From Bryobacterales bacterium (GTDB lineage Bacteria; Acidobacteriota; Terriglobia; Bryobacterales; Bryobacteraceae), in the NCBI GenBank assembly GCA_016789925.1, contig JAEUQD010000637.1:1-44776 (forward strand): DNA of 44,776 nucleotides, given 5' to 3'. Shown piece after piece: positions 1-10,164 of the stretch. How positions within the stretch are numbered: position 1 is the first letter of the stretch; each line of letters begins with the position of its first letter. The notes under the pieces were generated by a model. It was not told the DNA's origin. It worked only from the letters and a program-made list of their open reading frames with translations, and made no database searches. Made by a program: the position numbers and the translations under genes.

Positions 1-374
1 AATCGGGCGCGCAGGTCTTGAATCTCGATCTCCATTTCGCGGATCCGCCGCTGGTTGAGTTCCTGTTCGCGAATCAGTTGGGCCACCTGTTCGGTCAGTT
101 CCGAAACAGTTCGCGAGGCAATCCCGGAAAACCGCTCGATAGGCCGCGTGTACCAGGGCAGCAGCGCATGAATGGCACGCATGACAACATCGACATACCG
201 TGGATAGCCTACGGGGATCTTGCCGACGAGTTCCGCTTCGTGACGCAGATCGATCAGCAGGCGGTAGAGCCCTTCCAGGTCGTGCGTGGGACGCTCGACC
301 CGTGCTCCGTTCGGGCGCGGCTCCGGCAGCCCCAACTGCGACCGTAACGACCGTTCGATATCATTCAATTTCAT
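1..374 (-). CDS. Partial coiled-coil protein downstream of polysaccharide ABC exporter
   Basis: This open frame starts at an ATG at 374 and runs off the left edge, so only about 124 N-terminal residues are visible. Its ATG overlaps the stop codon of the Wzt-type ATPase gene (ATGA), which implies translational coupling in the same operon. The visible part begins MKLNDIERSL, has a helical central stretch with PWYTRPIERFSG, and then a charged heptad-like region (EQVAQLIREQELNQRRIRE) that looks like a coiled coil. No signal peptide or membrane segment is seen. Genes in this position after Wzm/Wzt pairs are often methyltransferases or glycosyltransferases that cap or build the exported glycan, and some carry coiled coils. 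That role is inferred from position only; the catalytic part is outside the window. Confidence 0.7.
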   Translation of the reverse strand, partial: MKLNDIERSLRSQLGLPEPRPNGARVERPTHDLEGLYRLLIDLRHEAELVGKIPVGYPRYVDVVMRAIHALLPWYTRPIERFSGIASRTVSELTEQVAQLIREQELNQRRIREMEIEIQDLRAR

Positions 375-1123
375 GCGGCCCCCACGCGCAACGAGTCCTG
401 ATAGGCGGCGATCACATCGCGTGGCATCCCGTCGGCCCTGACCTTCCCGCCCGACAACAGAATCGCGCGATTGCAGAGTTGCTCAACTTGCCCGAGACTA
501 TGCGTCACCAGCACCACGAGGGAACCGCTGTCGATCAGCTTGCGCATCCGGAAATAGGACTTCCGGGCAAAGCTTTCGTCGCCCACGGCCAGCACTTCGT
601 CGATCAGGACGATGTCGGGTTCAAACTGGGTGGCCAGGGCAAAGGACAGGCGTGTCGCCATACCCGAAGAATAGGTCTTCACCGGAACGTCGAAGAATGG
701 ACCGAGGCCCGTGAAATCTTCGATCTTGGGTAGCGCTTCGGCCATCCGCTCGCGCGGGATGCGGTGGATGGCCGCGTAGAGAAAAGCGTTCTGCCGACCG
801 GTAAGCGTGCCGTTCATCGTACTCAAGATATCGAGAATGGGTCGCACCTCTCCATTCACAGCCACCGTGCCGAGGGTGGGTTCAAGGATGCGCGCCATCA
901 ATTTCAAAAGCGTGCTCTTGCCGGCTCCATTCGGCCCGATAATGCCCACCACCTCGCCCTTGCGCAGGTCGAGCGACACTCCGTTGAGCGCCCAGAACTC
1001 CACCGGCTTGGTGGGCCGGATGGACAGAGCCGACAGCACGCGCCCTTTCATCGTGCGGGCATCGTCCTGGACGAGTTGGTAGCGAAGGCCTACGTCGCGC
1101 AGACTGAGTAATGGGGCGCTCAT
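371..1123 (-). CDS. Wzt/KpsT/TagH-type polysaccharide ABC transporter ATP-binding protein
   Basis: This is the cytoplasmic ATPase of an ABC-2 exporter for O-antigen, capsule or teichoic-acid-like glycans. It has 250 residues: Walker A GPNGAGKST at about 63-71, ABC signature YSSGM at about 151-155, Walker B IVLIDE at 171-176 followed by VLAVGD, and a switch His near 208. The EVLAVGD sequence after Walker B is characteristic of this polysaccharide subfamily. It lacks the C-terminal carbohydrate-binding domain of some Wzt proteins, so export probably does not depend on recognising a terminal sugar. The start is the ATG at 1123, one base after the permease stop (TGA-C-ATG); an upstream in-frame start would read into the permease. 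The gene forms a pair with the permease at 1125-1901. Confidence 0.93.
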   Translation of the reverse strand: MSAPLLSLRDVGLRYQLVQDDARTMKGRVLSALSIRPTKPVEFWALNGVSLDLRKGEVVGIIGPNGAGKSTLLKLMARILEPTLGTVAVNGEVRPILDILSTMNGTLTGRQNAFLYAAIHRIPRERMAEALPKIEDFTGLGPFFDVPVKTYSSGMATRLSFALATQFEPDIVLIDEVLAVGDESFARKSYFRMRKLIDSGSLVVLVTHSLGQVEQLCNRAILLSGGKVRADGMPRDVIAAYQDSLRVGAA

Positions 1124-1124
1124 G

Positions 1125-1901
1125 TCACAGGTAGTAGTAGAAGCGCCGTTGGGTGCGCACAAACAGCGCCGCGCCGCCAATCAGTGTAGCCAGGGCCACG
1201 GCGGAGGCGATACCGAAGACGGACGGGTCGGGCACCACACCCTTCCACACCGGCCATTGCACCAGCCGCAGGAACGGCACCACCGGGTTCACCGCCGCCA
1301 CCATTGCCAAAGGACCAGCGGTTTCGGCCTTCCACAGAATGGGCGACAGAAAGAACCCGAGGAAGAAGGCGGACGACAGCAGGAATTTGAAATCCCGGAA
1401 AAAGACCTGGGCCACCGCGGCGATCAGCGACAAACCCAGCACGAAGACACAGATGATCAACACCGAAGCGGGTGTCACGAGCAGCGCCAGCGAAAACCGC
1501 GCGCCCAGCAGCGCCATCAGAACAGCCAGAATCGCGCAATTCAGCAGAAAGTCGATGGCTCCGGCAATTGCGAACGCCAGCGGCAGCACGAGTTTAGGCA
1601 CACGCACCGACGTGACAAACGACGCCTGCCCGGTGATGGCGTCAGCCGCGCCCTGCGTGGTGTTGGCGATGAAGTTCCACACAATGTAGCCGGAAAAAAA
1701 GTAAACTCCGTAGTCGCGGACGTCCCAGTTGTTCACGTAAGAGAACACGAAGGCCAGGCTCACGAAGGTTAACAGAGGATACAGCACGGCCCACAACAAT
1801 CCCAACGCTGAACCGTGATAGCGCTGATGAAATTGTTGTCTGACCAAATATCCGAGAAAATCGCGGTATGCCAAGGCTTCGCGGAAGTCCGAAACAATCA
1901 A
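1125..1901 (-). CDS. Wzm/TagG-type ABC-2 polysaccharide export permease
   Basis: This is a 258-residue inner-membrane permease of the ABC-2 type and the partner of the ATPase immediately downstream. It begins with an amphipathic N-terminus (FREALAYRDFLGYLVRQQF) and the family motif GLLWAVLYPLL, followed by about six hydrophobic segments. It ends with the typical basic-aromatic tail RRFYYYL. There is no ATG at the expected N-terminus: the reading frame starts at a TTG at 1901 preceded by a weak AGGG. The gene lies about 50 bases after mutL on the same strand, so it may be read from the same transcript or have its own promoter in that gap. The exported glycan cannot be told from the sequence. 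Confidence 0.9.
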   Translation of the reverse strand: MIVSDFREALAYRDFLGYLVRQQFHQRYHGSALGLLWAVLYPLLTFVSLAFVFSYVNNWDVRDYGVYFFSGYIVWNFIANTTQGAADAITGQASFVTSVRVPKLVLPLAFAIAGAIDFLLNCAILAVLMALLGARFSLALLVTPASVLIICVFVLGLSLIAAVAQVFFRDFKFLLSSAFFLGFFLSPILWKAETAGPLAMVAAVNPVVPFLRLVQWPVWKGVVPDPSVFGIASAVALATLIGGAALFVRTQRRFYYYL

Positions 1902-1928
1902 TTCCCTGATTGTACCGGAACGCGCGGG

Positions 1929-1942
1929 GCAACCACGGTTGC
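1929..1942. repeat. 14-bp inverted repeat between mutL and the exporter genes
   Basis: Arms GCAACC and GGTTGC flank the two bases AC. It sits in the 51-bp gap between the mutL stop and the TTG start of the permease. Its layout (six-base arms, two-base centre, GCAAYC/GRTTGC) matches the repeat at 19941-19954 near the clpX promoter. It could be an operator or simply a short hairpin in the transcript; there is no T-run to make it a terminator. Confidence 0.35.
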
Positions 1943-1952
1943 GAAGTCCATT

Positions 1953-3929
<1,977 letters not shown>

Positions 3930-3933
3930 TACG

Positions 3934-5580
3934 CTATTGGATCACGATGCCGCGCTCTTCCAGCAACTGGCCGGTCTGGCGAAGGAGCGTGATCAGCGCG
4001 CGGCGGTAGTTGATGGACTGGGTGACGACGTTGGCCTGCGCATTCACCAAGTCCTGCTGCGCCTGAATGACGAAGAAGATCGTGGTAACACCGAGGTCGT
4101 AGCGCTTCCGCTCAGCATCCAGCCGCTTCTGGGAAAAGTCCAGGGCTACCTGTGCGAGTTTGACGCTGGCGCGGCTGTTCTCGACTTGGGTCACGGCATT
4201 GAGCACATCCATGCGGATCTGCTGTTCGTTGGCGCGGGCACGCAGCGTGTTCAGCCGCTTTGAGACGACGGCGTCGGCAAGGTCAGCCTGCGTCGCCCGG
4301 TCGCGGAACGGCAAACGGACCTGAATGCCCATGGCGTAGGTAGGGAAGTTGAACCCAAACACCTGGTCCAGGGCGTCACCTATACCTCCCGGCACCGGTA
4401 CGCCGGCGACAACGCCAAGGCCGGTAGTACGCGGAATAAACGTACCGCCACGGCCGTTAGAGGTGTAGTTGCCCGTCAGGCTCACATCCGGTAGCAGAGA
4501 ATTCTTTGCGATTTTGTAGTTGAGGTCGTCGATATCCAACGACTGGAGCGTCGCTTTCAGGTCGGGACGCATGCGGTACGCACTCTCGACGTGCGCTTCC
4601 TTGTCGAGCGGACGGTCGTCGGTGGGCGGCAGGACGGTTTCGGTAAGCGTGATCGGCATACCGCGGAAGGCGGGGTCGAGGTCCGCGCCGATCTGGCGGC
4701 GAAGCTGATCCTCTACTTGCTGCAGGCGGTAGCGGGCCTGCGTGACGGCCACTTCCTGCGTTGCGTAGACCTGCTGCGGCTGATAGATTTCCAGTTCCGA
4801 AATGGCGCCCAGTTCGAGTTCGCGCTGGTTGCGCTTCAGGATTTCCCCGGCGACCTTTAACGCTTCTTCCTGCACGGTGAGGGACTCGCGCGCGCCGATC
4901 ACATCCCAGTAGGTAAACTCCGCCTGCCGGAGCAATTCGAGCAATCGGTCCTGAATCGAATAATCCCCCTGCCGGTAGCGGCTGCGGGCCACCATGATCG
5001 GCAACCGATTGACGTAGGCGCCGCGGTTCCGCATCAGGGGTTGGGTGAAGCCCATGTTGAGGCCGGACGAAAATGCGGGGTTGAACGTCTGGAACGAGTC
5101 GTTTGTGGACGTCTTGGAAGCGTTGAAGCCGACGCGGAGCTGCGTTCCGTTCTCAAACGTCTGGTTGTACAGCGATGTGAACGGCTGATTCAGATTGCTG
5201 ACCGTCGTGGCTCCTTGCAGCAGGTTCGTGGCCGGGTTGTTGGCGCGTGTGGCGTTGAAACCCATCGTCAGAAACGGGTCGAACCGTCCATACGTCCGCA
5301 AGATCCCGTTGCGGAAGGTCTCGATGCTCATGCGCTGGATCTGGATATCGGTATTGTTGGCCAGCACAAGTTCAAGATAGGACCGTAAGGAGAGTTCGAG
5401 CCGGTCGCCGACGGCGAAGTCCTGCAAGCGGACGGGCGGCTGGAGGTCGACACGAGGAGCCTCCCTGCCGAACCACTGCCGGAAGAACGCGTTCTGAGGA
5501 AACTTGGGGGCTTCCATCAACTGCTGAGCGAAGAGGCTCGCAGACACAGTTAGAATGAGTGCAATTTGCAAAAACCGCAT
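3934..5580 (-). CDS. TolC-family outer-membrane efflux protein
   Basis: This is a predicted outer-membrane channel of the outer membrane factor family that connects with periplasmic adaptors. The mature start is set by a signal peptide (MRFLQIALILTVSASLFAQQ) from the ATG at 5580; upstream in-frame starts would run into the permease gene. The 548 residues show the duplicated TolC layout: long helical stretches with E/Q/R-rich heptads (about 200-300 and 420-530) and two beta-strand regions, including FTSLYNQTFENGTQLRVG. It lies 10 bases after the MacB-type permease and four before mutL. With the permease and three adaptors upstream it would form a tripartite envelope-spanning machine. Whether the cargo is a small molecule or a secreted product cannot be read from the sequence. 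Confidence 0.9.
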   Translation of the reverse strand: MRFLQIALILTVSASLFAQQLMEAPKFPQNAFFRQWFGREAPRVDLQPPVRLQDFAVGDRLELSLRSYLELVLANNTDIQIQRMSIETFRNGILRTYGRFDPFLTMGFNATRANNPATNLLQGATTVSNLNQPFTSLYNQTFENGTQLRVGFNASKTSTNDSFQTFNPAFSSGLNMGFTQPLMRNRGAYVNRLPIMVARSRYRQGDYSIQDRLLELLRQAEFTYWDVIGARESLTVQEEALKVAGEILKRNQRELELGAISELEIYQPQQVYATQEVAVTQARYRLQQVEDQLRRQIGADLDPAFRGMPITLTETVLPPTDDRPLDKEAHVESAYRMRPDLKATLQSLDIDDLNYKIAKNSLLPDVSLTGNYTSNGRGGTFIPRTTGLGVVAGVPVPGGIGDALDQVFGFNFPTYAMGIQVRLPFRDRATQADLADAVVSKRLNTLRARANEQQIRMDVLNAVTQVENSRASVKLAQVALDFSQKRLDAERKRYDLGVTTIFFVIQAQQDLVNAQANVVTQSINYRRALITLLRQTGQLLEERGIVIQ

Positions 5581-5590
5581 TGTGTACCGT

Positions 5591-6847
5591 TTATTCGTAG
5601 CGGATGGCTTCAATCGGATCCAACTTGGCAGCCTGCATGGCAGGGTAGATTCCGAACAAGAGCCCGATTCCGACTGAAACACTAAAGGCGACCGCAATGG
5701 ACGATGTGGTTACAACCGTCGACCACCCCGCCGCCGTCGCAATGATCCAGGATAATATAAGACCAAACGCAACCCCGATGGAACCACCGAGGATGGAAAT
5801 CAGCACCGCCTCGGTAAGGAACTGCCGGATAATGTCGGCCTGCCGCGCACCGATGGCGCGCCGGATGCCGATCTCGCGCGTGCGCTCGAGTACGGTAGCC
5901 AACATGATGTTCATGATGCCGATACCGCCGACCAGCAGCGAAATACCGGCGATACAGATCATGACTATGTTGAAGATCGACAGCGTCCGCCGCTTCTGTT
6001 CAAGCAATCCGGCGGGCACGACAGTCGTGAAGTCGCCTGCGTCCTTGTGAGTGGCGGTGAGAATTGCATTGACAACACTGGCAGTTTCCACCGAATCCGT
6101 TCCGGTCGACACCTTGATGTAGATACCGTCGATCTCGTCTTTCAGGTAGCTGTTGTTGTCTTCAAACCGGCGCATGACGGTGTTGAGCGGCGAAATAATG
6201 AGGTTGTTCCGGTTGACGACCTCAAGGCCTTCGACCTCGGTGTCGGCCGAGGCCTGGGGCGCCAGCACACCAACGACCTGCAGCCACGTGTCGTTCACTT
6301 TCACGTACTTGCCGACCGCCGGGTCATAACCCAGCAGGTTTACCTTGGCGGCTTCACCGAGCACACAGACGGGAACCGAGTCGCGGTTCTCCTGGTCGGA
6401 AAACCAACGGCCCTCGATCACCTTGAGGCTCTGGATCTCGAGGTAAGACGGCTCTACGCCGATCAGGACAGGCGGTTCCGCGGCAGTCTTCGGCAGCACC
6501 TTCATGGGTTTGAACCGCTTGCGAGGCGTGAGCGCGGCCAGGCCGGGCACGTTCTCGGAGATGGCCCGGAAATCACGAAAGGTCAAGCCCGGCGACGTCT
6601 GACGGCGTTGCTGTAACTCGTTGCGGTCCGCCGCTTCCTTGGCTTCGATCAGGATGTTGTTGACGCCTAACAAATCGATGGAGGCAATGATATCCTTCTG
6701 CGCGCCGGCGGTGATAGACAACATCGCCACCACGGCGCCGACGCCGAAGATCATGCCGAGCATGGTCAACAAGCTGCGGAGCTTGTGTACCAGGAGGCTC
6801 GTAAGCCCCATCTTCACTTCAGGCAGAATGCCGGAGAGACCACCCAT
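5591..6847 (-). CDS. MacB/FtsX-type ABC transporter permease (no ATPase domain)
   Basis: This 418-residue inner-membrane protein has the MacB/LolC/FtsX layout. One transmembrane helix sits near residues 25-47 (LLTMLGMIFGVGAVVAMLSI), followed by a large periplasmic MacB_PCD domain (about 50-280). Three helices close the protein, with the signature LVGGIGIMNIML, then ERTREIGIRRAIGA and the C-terminal AKLDPIEAIRYE. Such proteins act as mechanotransmitters, driven by a LolD/MacB-type ATPase, that push substrates from the periplasm through TolC. E. coli MacB carries its ATPase as an N-terminal domain, but here it is absent and no matching gene lies in this operon. The ATG at 6847 has an AGGAA upstream. 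The gene lies 11 bases after adaptor 3. Confidence 0.93.
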   Translation of the reverse strand: MGGLSGILPEVKMGLTSLLVHKLRSLLTMLGMIFGVGAVVAMLSITAGAQKDIIASIDLLGVNNILIEAKEAADRNELQQRRQTSPGLTFRDFRAISENVPGLAALTPRKRFKPMKVLPKTAAEPPVLIGVEPSYLEIQSLKVIEGRWFSDQENRDSVPVCVLGEAAKVNLLGYDPAVGKYVKVNDTWLQVVGVLAPQASADTEVEGLEVVNRNNLIISPLNTVMRRFEDNNSYLKDEIDGIYIKVSTGTDSVETASVVNAILTATHKDAGDFTTVVPAGLLEQKRRTLSIFNIVMICIAGISLLVGGIGIMNIMLATVLERTREIGIRRAIGARQADIIRQFLTEAVLISILGGSIGVAFGLILSWIIATAAGWSTVVTTSSIAVAFSVSVGIGLLFGIYPAMQAAKLDPIEAIRYE

Positions 6848-6858
6848 CGCTGTCGTTC

Positions 6859-8841
6859 CTAACCTTTCTTTCCCATTCCCATCGGCATGGCTGGAGCACC
6901 GCCACCGCCGTCGCTCTTGCCGCCCTTCTTCCGGTCGCTCGGCTTGGCTTCGGGATCCTGTAACGCGACATCCTCGCCCGGCTTAAGGCCTTCGGAGATA
7001 ATCATTGTGGATTCACTGCGTTTGAGCGGTTTCACCACACGGGCGACGAACTTTGAGCCTTGCTTCACATAGACAATGTTCTTGCCTTCTTTTTCGAAAA
7101 TGGCTTGGGCGGGGATGTGAATCGCATTCGGAATCTTCTCGACGACGATTTCGACGTCGGCCAACAAGCCGGGGCGCATCAACACCTCTAACTGGCTGGA
7201 TTCTTCCGGCGGAGGCGGAAGTTGCGCCGCATCCAGTTCGCGCTGGCTGAACGTCTGGCCGCTGCTGCCCATTGCCAGTCCGGGCATCCGCGGACCACCT
7301 TGTCCGCGGCGCCCTTCTCCAGTTCCGCCTTCACCCTGTTTGCCTTCCGCGCCGCCTCTGCGCTCCCCTCGCGAGGGCAGTTCAATGCCCGCCTTCTTCA
7401 TCTCTTCGCGCATTTTGCTGAACGCGGTCTGGCGATCTTCCGGGGTCATCTCGGCCGGACTCTTGCCGCCGAAAGCCTTGTCCATAATCGCCCGTGCCTT
7501 TTTCTGCTGTTCGGGAGTGAGATTGGCCAGCATTCCCGACATCATGCCACCCCCTCCTCCGCCAGGAGGGCCGCCTTGGCCACCAGGGCGGAACATTCCC
7601 TGGGGTGGACCACCCGCCCCCGGCATGCCTCCTTGCCCACCTGGCATGCCTCCTTGCGCACCCGGCATGCCGCCTTGTGCTCCCGGCATGCCACCACCGC
7701 CGGCCTGCATCCCGCCCATCCCGCCGCCGCCCATGGCAAACATGCTCACCGGGGTCGCGATCGGAGGGCGCTTGCGATTGGCTTCGGCAGTGGCCATCAC
7801 ACGATCAATCTGCTCCTTGTTCGCGCCAAGCGCCTTCAACAGCTGAGGCATATCCACCGAGAAGAGAACGTCGAACTTCTTCGCCGGATCGGATGAAAAG
7901 ATATTGGCGCTGGCAGTGCCACTCATGGACTTGATCTTTCCGTGCAGGCCTTCGTCCGCGATCGCGTCCAACCGGATGAGTACGTCCTGACCCTCGCGGA
8001 GATTGGCGCGATCCAACTCGCCCACTCGCGCGACCACTTCCAATTCCGACAAATCGAGAATGTCGGCCACGGGCATGCCCGGCTGCAACTGGTCGCCTTC
8101 GCGAATATCGGGCACCTGTTGCCCGAACGTAAAGAACCCGCCGCCACGATTCTGGCGGACGGCCACCAGCCCGCTCATCGGCGCAAGAAGCTTCACCTGT
8201 TGGAGACGCATCTTCTCGCGATTCAACTCCAGCACGGCTTTGTTCTTGCGTTCCCGTAGTACAGCCAGTTCCGCCTGGGCCTGCTCGCGCCGGCTCTTGA
8301 TGTCGCTCTCCAACTGTGTCAGACGCCGTTTGGCTTCTTCGAGCGACAGTTCGTTGCGCTTGGCGTCGATGGCCGAAATGAGTTCGTTCCGTTTCACCTC
8401 CAGTTCAGCTCGGCGAACCTGATACTTGGTGCGGAGTAGCTCAACCTGGTCCTGGTTGTCACGGATATTCAGGTCGGCCTGAGCCTTCTTCATCTGCTCG
8501 TCGACCTGCTCGATCTCGAGTTCTTTCTCCTCCAGGCGGGAAAGCAATTCGGAATCGTCAAACTCGGCAATCAAGTCTTTTTCCTTCGCGAAAGCGCCGA
8601 GCGCGGCCAATTTCGTAACCTGCACGGTGCCAAACAGGTTGGGGGCCGTGAGTGTGGCCGTACGGACGGCCCGTAGTTCGCCGCGGGAAAACGTCTTTAC
8701 AATGACATCGCCCTGCCGAACCTTGGTAGTGGGGAGTTGCGCCAACTTTTGCTGAGGAATAGCCTTGTAGGCCGTGTAGCCGCCCCAGGCGGCAGCAGTC
8801 ACAACCAGCACGATCACTAATCGGGAAAGAAGCTTCTTCAT
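6859..8841 (-). CDS. Periplasmic adaptor protein 3 (HlyD/MacA-like) with Met/Gly-rich insert
   Basis: This 660-residue membrane fusion protein has an N-terminal anchor (about 5-22), a first lipoyl half at about 60-95, a long alpha-hairpin at 95-215, a second lipoyl half with LLAPMSGLVAV near 218-227, a beta-barrel at about 260-335, and a membrane-proximal domain from about 551 (LEVLMRPGLLADVEIVV). An insert of about 215 residues (336-550) interrupts the barrel/membrane-proximal region. It contains Gly/Met repeats (GGMPGAQ) at 366-440, a helical segment with LTPEQQKKARAIMDKAF at 441-485, and a Gly/Arg-rich stretch. The C-terminus is again Met-rich (APAMPMGMGKKG). A GTG one codon upstream (8844) is an alternative start. 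The typical family length is 350-450 residues, so the insert explains the size. Confidence 0.9.
   Translation of the reverse strand: MKKLLSRLVIVLVVTAAAWGGYTAYKAIPQQKLAQLPTTKVRQGDVIVKTFSRGELRAVRTATLTAPNLFGTVQVTKLAALGAFAKEKDLIAEFDDSELLSRLEEKELEIEQVDEQMKKAQADLNIRDNQDQVELLRTKYQVRRAELEVKRNELISAIDAKRNELSLEEAKRRLTQLESDIKSRREQAQAELAVLRERKNKAVLELNREKMRLQQVKLLAPMSGLVAVRQNRGGGFFTFGQQVPDIREGDQLQPGMPVADILDLSELEVVARVGELDRANLREGQDVLIRLDAIADEGLHGKIKSMSGTASANIFSSDPAKKFDVLFSVDMPQLLKALGANKEQIDRVMATAEANRKRPPIATPVSMFAMGGGGMGGMQAGGGGMPGAQGGMPGAQGGMPGGQGGMPGAGGPPQGMFRPGGQGGPPGGGGGGMMSGMLANLTPEQQKKARAIMDKAFGGKSPAEMTPEDRQTAFSKMREEMKKAGIELPSRGERRGGAEGKQGEGGTGEGRRGQGGPRMPGLAMGSSGQTFSQRELDAAQLPPPPEESSQLEVLMRPGLLADVEIVVEKIPNAIHIPAQAIFEKEGKNIVYVKQGSKFVARVVKPLKRSESTMIISEGLKPGEDVALQDPEAKPSDRKKGGKSDGGGGAPAMPMGMGKKG
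7522..7746 (-). repeat. Met/Gly-rich tandem repeat inside adaptor 3
   Basis: Within adaptor 3 (about residues 366-440) four GGMPG units, separated by AQ, AQ and GQ, are embedded in a Gly-rich tract with about 12 methionines. At DNA level this is a GC-rich imperfect repeat with period 21 bases around 7620-7700. The following LTPEQ...MTPEDR segment (7387-7521) resembles the LTPEQ motif of Spy/CpxP-like periplasmic proteins. Met-rich tracts in periplasmic proteins often bind Cu(I) or Ag(I); that link is inference here. Confidence 0.75.
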
Positions 8842-8853
8842 CACAGATCCGCC

Positions 8854-10158
8854 TTACAGTTTCTTGGCGCGCTTGGCGGCATCGATGGGATTTTCCAGAT
8901 ACACCGTCTCGCCTTCCTTCAGCCCATTGACAACGACGATGTCCGTGTCGTTGCGCCTGCCTACTTCAATCTGCCGGATCTGGTAGCCGGCGCCACGTTG
9001 AATATACACGCTCGGCTTCCCACGATGGACAAAGCTGGCGCGCGCCGGGATCATCAGCGCGTTTGCCTGGCTTTCGATCAGGATTTCCGCGCTGGCGCTC
9101 ATTCCAGGGCGCAGCCGCGGGTCGACGCTCTTCAACGTGGCGCGCGCCGGAAAGCTCTTCTCCGTGGACCCGAAGCCGCGGAACTGGAGCGCCGCGATGG
9201 GACTGATCCAGTCCAGGTCCGCCTCAATCTCCTTATCCGGCAGGGCGTCGATTCGGACGCGGACCTTCTGCCCCAACTGCATCTTGCCGCGGTCCACCTC
9301 GTCCAGCTTCATCTCAACGCGCATGGAGGTCAGATCCGGAATTTCGGCAATCGCCGCACCGGTCCAGGCGCGATCACCCTCCTTGAAGGGCGGAGGTGAA
9401 GAGCCGAAGGATCCGGACGCGCGGAAATTGGGCAAAATATTGACAATGCCGCTGATGGGCGCACGAACCACCAATTTCGACAAATAGCTCTTGGCGCGTT
9501 CCAGATCGCGCAAGGTCTTTTCCTTCTTCTGCTGCAAACGGTCCAGGTCGGCCTCTTGGGAGATCTTGTGAGCTCCGATTGTAGTGTTGACCTGACCAAG
9601 CTCGCCCTGCGAAACGCCAACGTCGATGCGGCTCTTGGCGCCTTCGATCTCGGAAACCACTTCCGCCTTGCTTGCTTCCAGCTTGGCTCGCTCCACGTTG
9701 TACTCGGACGTCATTTTATTCATGCCGTCCATTTCATTGACAATACGGTGCGACGCCTTGGTTTGGACGATCTCGCTATCGACAGTGCGGACGCTGGTGG
9801 ACCGGTCGAGATAATACTGCTCCTGCTGCGCCGTGTCGAACTCAATGACGATTTCACCCTGGTTGACGGCCTTGCCGGATTCGAAGAGCTTCGTGATCTT
9901 CGGGTCGGGCACCTGGGGCGCAGCCAGAATCTTCGAGTTGGTGCTGCGAATTTCACCACGCGCTTTCACGCTGATAACGAACTCAGCGCGGCGAACACGC
10001 GCGGTTGGAATCTCCACTACGGTCTTAGCCGAGTAGTGATAGGCGGCATAAGCGCCGCCGCCCGCCAGAAGTACCAGGGAAGCGATGATGATGCCCTTTC
10101 TGGCACGAGACTGGCCGGCCTGCCCCAGCCGCTGTTTCGGCTTTAAATCCTTCGACAT
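8854..10158 (-). CDS. Periplasmic adaptor protein 2 (HlyD/MacA-like)
   Basis: This 434-residue adaptor is the most regular of the three. A basic cytoplasmic tail (residues 1-21) precedes a single membrane helix (about 22-42). A first lipoyl half follows around 68-108 (EIRSTNSKILAAP... GEIVIEFD), then an alpha-helical hairpin at about 110-228. The second lipoyl half has VVRAPISGIVNIL near 235, then a beta-barrel (TSMRVEMKLDEVDRGKMQLGQKVRVRID) and a membrane-proximal domain ending GLKEGETVYLENP. In MacA-like adaptors the hairpin contacts TolC and the membrane-proximal part contacts the MacB periplasmic domain. The ATG at 10158 lies six bases after the stop of adaptor 1. Its function is inferred from family and operon; the substrate is unknown. 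Confidence 0.92.
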   Translation of the reverse strand: MSKDLKPKQRLGQAGQSRARKGIIIASLVLLAGGGAYAAYHYSAKTVVEIPTARVRRAEFVISVKARGEIRSTNSKILAAPQVPDPKITKLFESGKAVNQGEIVIEFDTAQQEQYYLDRSTSVRTVDSEIVQTKASHRIVNEMDGMNKMTSEYNVERAKLEASKAEVVSEIEGAKSRIDVGVSQGELGQVNTTIGAHKISQEADLDRLQQKKEKTLRDLERAKSYLSKLVVRAPISGIVNILPNFRASGSFGSSPPPFKEGDRAWTGAAIAEIPDLTSMRVEMKLDEVDRGKMQLGQKVRVRIDALPDKEIEADLDWISPIAALQFRGFGSTEKSFPARATLKSVDPRLRPGMSASAEILIESQANALMIPARASFVHRGKPSVYIQRGAGYQIRQIEVGRRNDTDIVVVNGLKEGETVYLENPIDAAKRAKKL

Positions 10159-10164
10159 ATTGAC

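Noticed and set aside
371-1123. The Wzt-type ATPase could be the missing ATPase of the MacB-like permease
   Set aside because: It belongs to the polysaccharide subfamily (EVLAVGD) and lies one base after its own ABC-2 permease; FtsX-fold permeases use LolD/MacB-type ATPases.
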